This document shows, in pieces, positions 58,139 to 64,000 of a DNA stretch of 64,000 nucleotides; position 1 is the stretch's first letter, and each line of letters starts with the position of its first letter. A program made the position numbers and the translations under genes. Source of the stretch: Paenibacillus rhizophilus (GTDB lineage: Bacteria; Bacillota; Bacilli; Paenibacillales; Paenibacillaceae); contig NZ_RQPI01000001.1 in assembly GCF_003854965.1 (NCBI RefSeq), positions 868,001 to 932,000 on the forward strand, given 5' to 3'. The notes under the pieces are model-generated. The model did no database searches, was not told where the DNA came from, and saw nothing but the letters and a program-made list of their open reading frames with translations.

Positions 58139-59602
58139 TTAGGACATGACCCAGGTATCCTTGACTCCGCCACCTTGAGAGGAATTCACCACAAGCGAGC
58201 CTTCCTTCATCGCCACGCGCGTAAGACCTCCCGGAATGACATGAGGCTTGCGGTCCGCCCCCATCAGTACAAAAGCTCTCAAATCGATATGCCGGGGGCT
58301 CATCGTGCCTTCAGACAAAATCGGCGCTCTCGAAAGAGACATGATCGGTTGGGCGATATAGCGGTCCGGTTCAGCAAGAATTTTAAGCCGGAATTCCTCC
58401 CGCTCATTCCTGCTTGCCTCGCTTCCGATCAGCATTCCGTATCCACCGGAAAGTGAGGTTTCCTTGACAACCATTTCTTCCAGATTATCAAGCACATGCT
58501 GCCGTTCATCCGGTTTGGAAAGGAGATAGGTGGGAACATTATTGAGGATCGGTTCCTCTTTCAGATAATAACGGATCATCTCCGGCACATATACGTACAT
58601 GGCCTTATCATCAGCGACTCCGGTTCCCGGAGCGTTGGCAATAGCCACATTGCCGGCGCGGTATGCATTCATAAGGCCCGCAACACCAAGCAGCGAGTTG
58701 GGATCGAAGGCAAGCGGATCGATATAGTCGTCGTCGAGCCGGCGGTACAGCACGTCCACGCGCTTAAGTCCGTTCATTTCTCTCAAATACAGTTTATGAT
58801 CCTGAATGACCAAATCTCGTCCTTCCACAAGATGAATTCCCATTTGCTGGGCCAGGAAGGCGTGCTCATAGTAAGCGGAATTGTATACGCCTGGGGTCAG
58901 TAGAGCAATAACGGGATCAGACGTGCGAGAAGGCGAAAGGCTGCGAAGTACAGACAAGAAGCGGTTGATGCTGTGTTCCACATCCCGGATGGAGCTCGAG
59001 AAAGACAGCTCGGGGAACAGCTGGTTCATCAAAGATCTTCCTTTAAATAGGTAGGAAAAACCGGAAGGCGTGCGGAGGTTGTCCTCCAGTACATAATAAT
59101 TCCCGTCGTTGTGCCTGATTAGGTCGATTCCCGACGTGGTTATATAGGCTCCGCCAGGGACGCGCAGCCCTGTCATTTCCGGGCGGAAATAACAGTTGGA
59201 GATGACCATTTTGCGGGGCACGATGCCGTCTTTGACGATATATTGTTCGTGGTAGATATCATGAATGAACAGGTTCAGCGCCGTCACGCGCTGGATAATC
59301 CCTGCTTCAAGCTTCTCCCACTCATCCTTAGGGATAATCCTCGGAATCATATCAAAGGGGATGGTCCGTTCCATGGGATGGTCCTGAGCCGGGTTGTACA
59401 GAGTAAAGGTAATGCCCTCCTCCATCATCCGCCGCTGCATTAAATGTTGTTTGGTCTGCAGCTCTTCGGGGCTCATTCCGGCAAACATGCGGTTTACATG
59501 CTTATAATGAGGGCGGACGCTGCGTTCACCATCGAACATTTCATCGTAAAAATGATGCAGCGGATACGGAGACAGACCGGGCAGTGGATCAAGTTTAGAC
59601 AT
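58139..59602 (-). CDS. Circularly permuted ATP-grasp protein (CPATP type 2)
   Basis: 487 residues. Circularly permuted ATP-grasp ligase fold: FDEMFDGERSVRPHYKHVNRMFAG at the N-terminus, DHPMERTIPFDMIPRII, YITTSGIDLIRHNDGNYYVLEDNLRTPSGFSYL (ATP-grasp metal and phosphate region), LSGGYGMLIG, and an RHIDLRAFVLMG segment late, consistent with the permutation. Expected to make an amide or peptide bond using ATP. First gene of the three-gene unit. AAAGGAG precedes the ATG. Confidence 0.9.
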   Translation of the reverse strand: MSKLDPLPGLSPYPLHHFYDEMFDGERSVRPHYKHVNRMFAGMSPEELQTKQHLMQRRMMEEGITFTLYNPAQDHPMERTIPFDMIPRIIPKDEWEKLEAGIIQRVTALNLFIHDIYHEQYIVKDGIVPRKMVISNCYFRPEMTGLRVPGGAYITTSGIDLIRHNDGNYYVLEDNLRTPSGFSYLFKGRSLMNQLFPELSFSSSIRDVEHSINRFLSVLRSLSPSRTSDPVIALLTPGVYNSAYYEHAFLAQQMGIHLVEGRDLVIQDHKLYLREMNGLKRVDVLYRRLDDDYIDPLAFDPNSLLGVAGLMNAYRAGNVAIANAPGTGVADDKAMYVYVPEMIRYYLKEEPILNNVPTYLLSKPDERQHVLDNLEEMVVKETSLSGGYGMLIGSEASRNEREEFRLKILAEPDRYIAQPIMSLSRAPILSEGTMSPRHIDLRAFVLMGADRKPHVIPGGLTRVAMKEGSLVVNSSQGGGVKDTWVMS

Positions 59603-59963
59603 GAGCCCGACTCCTTTCGAAATAATGTAATGTTTTTTAACAAACCATACTTATAATTAATCCAATATCAATAAAATAATTCAATCACATTTTCATAATA
59701 CGTAAACCCTCTGGATCATGTCAATATATATAACAACGGATTTGATAGACTGTCATTTTATCATGCTCTGTATGCGTTTCCTTTATCTGGGATGGAGCGC
59801 GTTTGATAGTATTACAGACTAAATGGATGCGGGAGAGATATGCGTCTTTTCTATTGTGAATTTTTCATATGTTGTAACATTGGAATATGTGGATGGAATA
59901 TTGTGGTTTTAGTTTGTTCTCTTTTAATTTATGATAGATATCAAACTGAAAGGATGTGAGTCC
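59603..59963. other. Gene-free AT-rich region carrying repeat copy B
   Basis: 361 bases with no coding frame that I can support. It holds promoters for both flanking divergent genes, and the bipartite repeat at 59826-59871: GATGCGGGAGAGAT, 11 bases, then a 21-base block 59851-59871 containing TGAATTTTTCATATG. Confidence 0.55.
59826..59871 (+). repeat. Bipartite non-coding repeat, copy B
   Basis: Same two blocks, same order and same strand as 48822-48902, but 11 rather than 46 bases between them. The similarity fades after the second block (TG-AA-AT still shared). Confidence 0.6.
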
Positions 59964-60488
59964 ATGGACCGGCTTCGTTATCCGATTGGACCATTTGAGT
60001 CTGTAGAGAACCCGACTTCAAAACAGCATAAGCTTTGGATTGATGAAATCCTGGAAATCCCGAACCTACTCAGGCAGACTGTGAAAAATCTTACATTGGA
60101 GCAGTTGCATAATCCATATCGCCCCGGCGGATGGTCGGTTCAACAAGTCGTTCACCATATGGCCGATAACGATATGAACGCCTATATTCGTTTTAAGAGG
60201 GCGTTGACTGAAGATCACCCAATCTCCGGTTCTTATCGGGAAGATTTGTGGGCGGAGCTAAGCGACTATGCGGCACCGATTGAAATGTCCTTGATTCTTC
60301 TGGAATCCCTTCACAACCGCTTTGCCGTTCTGCTCCATTCCTTGCGCCCGTCCGACTTTCAGCGAACATTTACGAGCCCCACTCACGGACCAATGAGCCT
60401 GGAAACGGCCACTCACCGATATGCCTGGCACGGCAGGCATCATATCGCACAAATTGTTTCACTTAAAGAACGCATGGGCTGGACATAG
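59964..60488 (+). CDS. YfiT-like DinB-family metal-dependent protein
   Basis: 174 residues. YfiT family of the DinB fold: RYPIGPFES at the N-terminus, GGWSVQQVVHHMADNDMNAYIRFK (first metal His) and ATHRYAWHGRHHIAQIVSLKERMGW (second and third His). These His match the three-His nickel/zinc site of B. subtilis YfiT; family members are annotated as bacillithiol transferases, active-site thiol chemistry being inferred. Start at 59964 is placed after AAAGGATG. Monocistronic. Confidence 0.82.
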   Translation: MDRLRYPIGPFESVENPTSKQHKLWIDEILEIPNLLRQTVKNLTLEQLHNPYRPGGWSVQQVVHHMADNDMNAYIRFKRALTEDHPISGSYREDLWAELSDYAAPIEMSLILLESLHNRFAVLLHSLRPSDFQRTFTSPTHGPMSLETATHRYAWHGRHHIAQIVSLKERMGWT

Positions 60489-60528
60489 AAATTATGTATC
60501 GGAGTGCAGGGAGATTGTAAAATAGTAT

Positions 60529-60557
60529 AAAGAAAAGCGCCGGCATCTGACGGCGCT
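60529..60557 (-). terminator. Terminator after ftsY
   Basis: AGCGCCG/CGGCGCT hairpin followed on the minus strand by TTTTCTTTAT, 28 bases after the ftsY stop. Confidence 0.85.
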
Positions 60558-60584
60558 GCTGTATGTCGATATTTTTATTAAAAG

Positions 60585-61586
60585 TCAATCTTCCGGGTTC
60601 CCGTCTTCCTTCTCTTCGATAATCGCTCCGGAGAACAGAGCGTGAACGAATTGTTCGGAATCGAACGGCTGCAGATCCTCCATTTTTTCACCAAGCCCGA
60701 CCAGCTTCACCGGAAGATTCAGCTCCTGGCGGATGGCGACGACAATGCCGCCTTTGGCCGTTCCGTCCAGCTTGGTAAGGACAAGGCCTGTCACTCCGCT
60801 CTTCTCGCCGAACAGCTTGGCCTGCGCAAGCGCATTCTGCCCTGTCGTCGCGTCGAGCACCATCAGCACCTCATGCGGCGCGCCCGGAATCTCGCGCTGG
60901 ATGACACGGAATATTTTGGCCAGCTCTTCCATCAGATTGCTCTTGTTCTGCAGCCTGCCCGCCGTATCGCAGATCAGCACTTCGACGCCGCGCTGCTTGG
61001 CGGCCTGAACCGCATCATACATCACCGCTGCGGGGTCGGAACCCGCGCTCTGCTTGATCACATCCACGCCTGCCCGCTGTCCCCATACCTCAAGCTGCTC
61101 GATGGCTCCCGCACGGAACGTATCGCCCGCAGCCAGCAGCACTTTTTTGCCCTCCTGCTTGTAGCGGTGTGCCAGCTTGCCGATTGTTGTCGTCTTGCCG
61201 ACGCCGTTGACGCCAACGAACAGAATGACTGTAATGCCGTCAGGGTTCTCATTCAGCCGAACGTCATCGTCGCCGCGCAGCAGCTCCATTAGCTTGCGGG
61301 AGAGTATCGGCTGCAGCTCGGCTGCGTTCTCGATGCGCTGCTTCTTCACCTCGGTGCGCAGTTCATCCACCAGCGTCATAACCGTATTAACACCGACGTC
61401 GGCGCCGATCAGAATTTCTTCCAGCTCTTCGTAGAACTCCTCATCGATTTTTTTGCGGCGAATCATCAGGTCGGATACTTTCTCCACGAACCCTCTGCGG
61501 CTCTTCTCCAGACCTTCCCGGAACTGCTTCGTCACACTTTCCGTTTTGCCGGAAATGCTTTCTTTCAATTTCTTAAAAAAACTCAA
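60585..61586 (-). CDS. ftsY: Signal recognition particle receptor FtsY
   Basis: 333 residues, TTG start (GGAGG seven bases upstream; the ATG six codons earlier is itself within the RBS). N-domain [66 protein letters not shown]-domain with [15 protein letters not shown] (G1), [30 protein letters not shown] (G3), [10 protein letters not shown] (G4) and [13 protein letters not shown]. GTPase that receives the SRP-ribosome complex at the membrane. It follows smc by 42 bases, the conserved Firmicute order. Confidence 0.96.
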   Translation of the reverse strand: MSFFKKLKESISGKTESVTKQFREGLEKSRRGFVEKVSDLMIRRKKIDEEFYEELEEILIGADVGVNTVMTLVDELRTEVKKQRIENAAELQPILSRKLMELLRGDDDVRLNENPDGITVILFVGVNGVGKTTTIGKLAHRYKQEGKKVLLAAGDTFRAGAIEQLEVWGQRAGVDVIKQSAGSDPAAVMYDAVQAAKQRGVEVLICDTAGRLQNKSNLMEELAKIFRVIQREIPGAPHEVLMVLDATTGQNALAQAKLFGEKSGVTGLVLTKLDGTAKGGIVVAIRQELNLPVKLVGLGEKMEDLQPFDSEQFVHALFSGAIIEEKEDGNPED

Positions 61587-61628
61587 TCTTCTTCCTCCGT
61601 TCATTTTATGAAATGGCTATACGCCAAA

Positions 61629-64000
61629 TTATGCAATCTCCGCTTCTTCATCTTCCAGACGCACAGAGACAAGCTTGGAGACGCCGCCTTCTTCCATCGT
61701 TACCCCGTAGAGCACATCCGCCTCTTCCATCGTTCCTTTACGGTGGGTCACAACGATAAACTGGGTCTGCTCCGAGAATTCACGCAGATATTGGGCAAAC
61801 CGGACCACATTCGCCTCGTCCAGCGCAGCCTCCACCTCGTCCAGCACACAGAACGGTACCGGCTTCACCTGCAGGATCGCGAACAGCAGCGCCATTGCGG
61901 TAAGCGCGCGTTCGCCGCCCGACAGCAGCTGCAGATTTTGCAGCTTCTTGCCCGGAGGCTGGGCGACGATGTCGATACCCGTATCCAGCAGATTGTCCGG
62001 GTCCAGCAGCATCAGATCTGCCCGGCCACCGCCGAACAGCTTGGTGAACACCGTGCCGAACTCCCTGCGGATGGCATCGAATGTCTGCTTGAACCGCTTG
62101 GACATTTCTTCTTCCATCTCGCGGATGACCTGATACAGCGTGGTCTTGGCTTCAACGAGGTCGTCCTTTTGCTCGCTAAGGAACGTATAGCGTTCATGCA
62201 CCCGCTGATACTCGTCCACGGCGCCCAGATTCACCTCGCCAAGCGCGGAAATGCTCCGTCTTAGTTTCTGTACTTCGGCCTGTGCGGCAGGGACATCCTC
62301 CGGAACGGGGTAGCGCTGCTTGGCCAGCTCATAGCTCAGCTCGTAATCATCGCTCAGCTTCCGTAAAATGTTATCAAGCTCAACGTCCAGCCGGCCTACG
62401 GAAACCTCCGTCGCGCGCAGCCGGTCATCCACCGCTTTCAGCGCCTGCCGCTGTTCCTTCGTTTCGCCTTCCTCCAGCTCCAGCTTTCGGGTCAGCGATG
62501 TCCGTTCCGCCCGGGTATAATCCAGATTCTCAGCCGCTTCTTCCTTTTTGAGACGGTATGTGTTCAAATCTTCCTGCTGTTTGACGGCTTCGGCGGCATT
62601 GGTATTCAAATCCTGCTCAATCGTCGCGAGTAAACTGCGGTTCTGCCGCAATTCCTTATCCTGTGAACCGGCGTCGGCCTTCAGTCTCCGCAGCTGTTCC
62701 TCCAGCGAAAAAATCTCCTGATCCAGCTTGCCTTCCGCTACCTTCATCCCGGTCAGCTTGCCTTGAAGCTCTTCCCTCTCGGTCTCGCTCGCCTTACGCA
62801 GCGATTCCGCATTCCGGATCGCTTCATGGGCGGCTTTTTCCTCCGCTTCCAGCGAAGCCAGTTCGGCCGCGGCCTGCTCCCTGGTCTTTTCCAGCTGCTT
62901 CGCTTCATCAGCGAATCCGCTTCGCTCCGCTCCTGCGCTTTCCACCTGCTCCTGCACATGGCGCAGCTCCTGCTCCAGCTGTCTCAGATCGCCGGCGAGC
63001 CGCTGCTCCTCCAGACGCTTCTCGTCCCCTCCGTGGCGAAGCTTCTCCAGCTTGTCATTGGAGTCCTCCTGCTCCTTCCGCAGCCGGGCGATGCTGGCTT
63101 TCAGCTTGTCGATCTGGCGCTCGGTTTCGCCGATCTCCTCTTTCAGCTGATCCAGTTGGCGTTTGCGTCCAAGGAGACTGGAATTCTTCTTGTGCTGGCT
63201 GCCTCCGGTCATCGAACCGCCGGCATTGACGACATCGCCCTCCAGGGTAACGACGCGGTAGCGGTACTGGCATCTGGCGGCGATTTTGTTCGCCTGCTCC
63301 AAGCTTTCCGCAATGACGACATTCCCAAGCAGACTGCCGACTATGCTGGCATACTTTCCGTCAAAGCCGACCAGCTCGGAGCCGATTCCCACAAATCCGT
63401 CCGCACCCTCAATCATCCCGCGGTCGCTGCCGGAAATCTGGCGCGGCCGGATGACATCGAGCGGAAGGAATGTGGCGCGGCCAAGCTGCCGCTGCTTCAG
63501 AAAAGAAATGGCCTGTCGAGACACGGCTTCGTTGTCCATAACGATATGCTGCAGCGAAGCGCCCAGCGCGGTTTCGACAGCCGTCTCCAGCTTCTCGGGA
63601 ACGGAGATCAGCTCGGCCACAGCGCCGTGAACGCCGCTGAGCTGCCCCTTGCGTGCGCCCTTGAGCACTTCTTTGACGCCGAGCATGAAGCCGTCGAAGT
63701 CATCCTGCATTTCCTTCATCGTCTCATGGCGGGAGACCTGCGCTTCCCGCTTCTGTTCCCATTTGCGAAGTCCCGAGTGGGCCTCGTCAAGCAGCTTTTG
63801 CCGGGCAACCGAGTATTCGCTCTCGGTGATGTAATCTTTGCGCAGCTTTCCAAGTTCTTTGCCAAGCGCCTCGATTCCGTTCTTCAGCTTGCCCTGCTCC
63901 CGCAGAAGCTCCTCATGCCGTGAAGTCCACTTGCCGCTCTCTTCCTCGCTGCGGTTCATCCGCCGCTCCAGATTTTCCTTCTGCTGGTCGGCGTAGCGGA
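61629..64000 (-). CDS. smc: Chromosome partition protein SMC (5' part beyond the window)
   Basis: The frame enters at the right edge and runs to 61629, about 790 residues. Left to right in protein order: the end of the N-terminal coiled coil, the hinge domain (GVHGAVAELISVPEKLETAVETALGASLQHIVMDNEAVSRQAISFLKQRQLGRATFLPLDVIRPRQ and GGSMTGGS), the long C-terminal coiled coil, then the ATPase head with the signature LLSGGERALTAMALLFAI and Walker B FCVLDEVEAALDEANV, and a D-loop/H region (FIVVTHRKGTMEEAD). The N-terminal Walker A lies outside. SMC dimers with ScpAB compact and segregate the chromosome. Confidence 0.97.
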   Translation of the reverse strand, partial: RYADQQKENLERRMNRSEEESGKWTSRHEELLREQGKLKNGIEALGKELGKLRKDYITESEYSVARQKLLDEAHSGLRKWEQKREAQVSRHETMKEMQDDFDGFMLGVKEVLKGARKGQLSGVHGAVAELISVPEKLETAVETALGASLQHIVMDNEAVSRQAISFLKQRQLGRATFLPLDVIRPRQISGSDRGMIEGADGFVGIGSELVGFDGKYASIVGSLLGNVVIAESLEQANKIAARCQYRYRVVTLEGDVVNAGGSMTGGSQHKKNSSLLGRKRQLDQLKEEIGETERQIDKLKASIARLRKEQEDSNDKLEKLRHGGDEKRLEEQRLAGDLRQLEQELRHVQEQVESAGAERSGFADEAKQLEKTREQAAAELASLEAEEKAAHEAIRNAESLRKASETEREELQGKLTGMKVAEGKLDQEIFSLEEQLRRLKADAGSQDKELRQNRSLLATIEQDLNTNAAEAVKQQEDLNTYRLKKEEAAENLDYTRAERTSLTRKLELEEGETKEQRQALKAVDDRLRATEVSVGRLDVELDNILRKLSDDYELSYELAKQRYPVPEDVPAAQAEVQKLRRSISALGEVNLGAVDEYQRVHERYTFLSEQKDDLVEAKTTLYQVIREMEEEMSKRFKQTFDAIRREFGTVFTKLFGGGRADLMLLDPDNLLDTGIDIVAQPPGKKLQNLQLLSGGERALTAMALLFAILQVKPVPFCVLDEVEAALDEANVVRFAQYLREFSEQTQFIVVTHRKGTMEEADVLYGVTMEEGGVSKLVSVRLEDEEAEIA

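Noticed and set aside
62763..63923. 386-codon open frame on the + strand within smc
   Set aside because: Antisense shadow of the SMC coiled coil; Leu/Phe-rich without family resemblance or RBS.
1..64000. tRNA, rRNA, CRISPR arrays, insertion sequences or prophage
   Set aside because: No cloverleaf, rRNA-like stretch, regular spacer array, transposase motif or phage gene was recognised on either strand.

Overview
The window looks like chromosome from a Paenibacillus-type member of the Bacillales. Reasons: strong AGGAGG-type ribosome binding sites about 8 bases before many ATG, GTG and TTG starts; moderate GC; and a recognisable Bacillales gene set (smc-ftsY, yteA, a GpsB/DivIVA-type protein, a replication-terminator-like protein, pstSCAB, ktrB, a yfiT-like gene, a DUF1836 gene). 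I saw no rRNA, tRNA, CRISPR array, phage or complete insertion sequence. It reads as core chromosome with accessory islands and several decaying genes.

Layout. 0-10 kb: the 3' end of hmp, a GntR remnant, a GNAT enzyme, a stalk-domain secreted protein, a UgtP-like glycosyltransferase, then a metal-efflux block: a CsoR-family repressor, a frameshifted SPC-type P1B ATPase with an apparently dual-controlled promoter, and a CDF transporter with an in-frame stop. 9-17 kb: a GH4 glycosidase with a divergent AraC regulator, an MFS exporter, selD-selU (selenouridine in tRNA) and a divergent permease. 17-22 kb: a three-gene operon of a TerB-N/TerB-C-type protein, a BrxD-like P-loop ATPase and an Lhr/BrxHI-like helicase. 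This is the best candidate for an incompletely described DNA-processing or defence system.

22-35 kb: alpha/beta hydrolase, NiaP-like transporter, DUF1836 protein, CNNM/CBS protein, GNAT and VOC enzymes, the KtrB potassium channel, tandem M29 aminopeptidases, an AlkZ-related protein, and a metallo-beta-lactamase-fold gene with two tandem operators beside a broken TetR gene. 35-39 kb: pstS-pstC-pstA-pstB, high-affinity phosphate uptake. 39-49 kb: LysR, cupin, methyltransferase, EamA exporter, VanW, isochorismatase-like hydrolase, an epimerase fragment, a large hybrid histidine kinase, a GpsB-like protein, YteA and an RTP-like protein.

49-64 kb: YflT-like stress protein, HrpB helicase, GluQRS, DUF1992, CPBP protease, SDR, the three-gene ATP-grasp / alpha-E / transglutaminase operon, a YfiT-like DinB protein, and ftsY downstream of smc, which runs off the window end.

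Themes: metal homeostasis with both exporters broken; tRNA modification (SelU, GluQRS); DNA maintenance (SMC, HrpB, BREX-like trio, RTP-like protein, AlkZ-related protein). Gene decay is visible at six or seven loci. Two intergenic regions 11 kb apart, one of them upstream of the RTP-like gene, share a bipartite non-coding motif.
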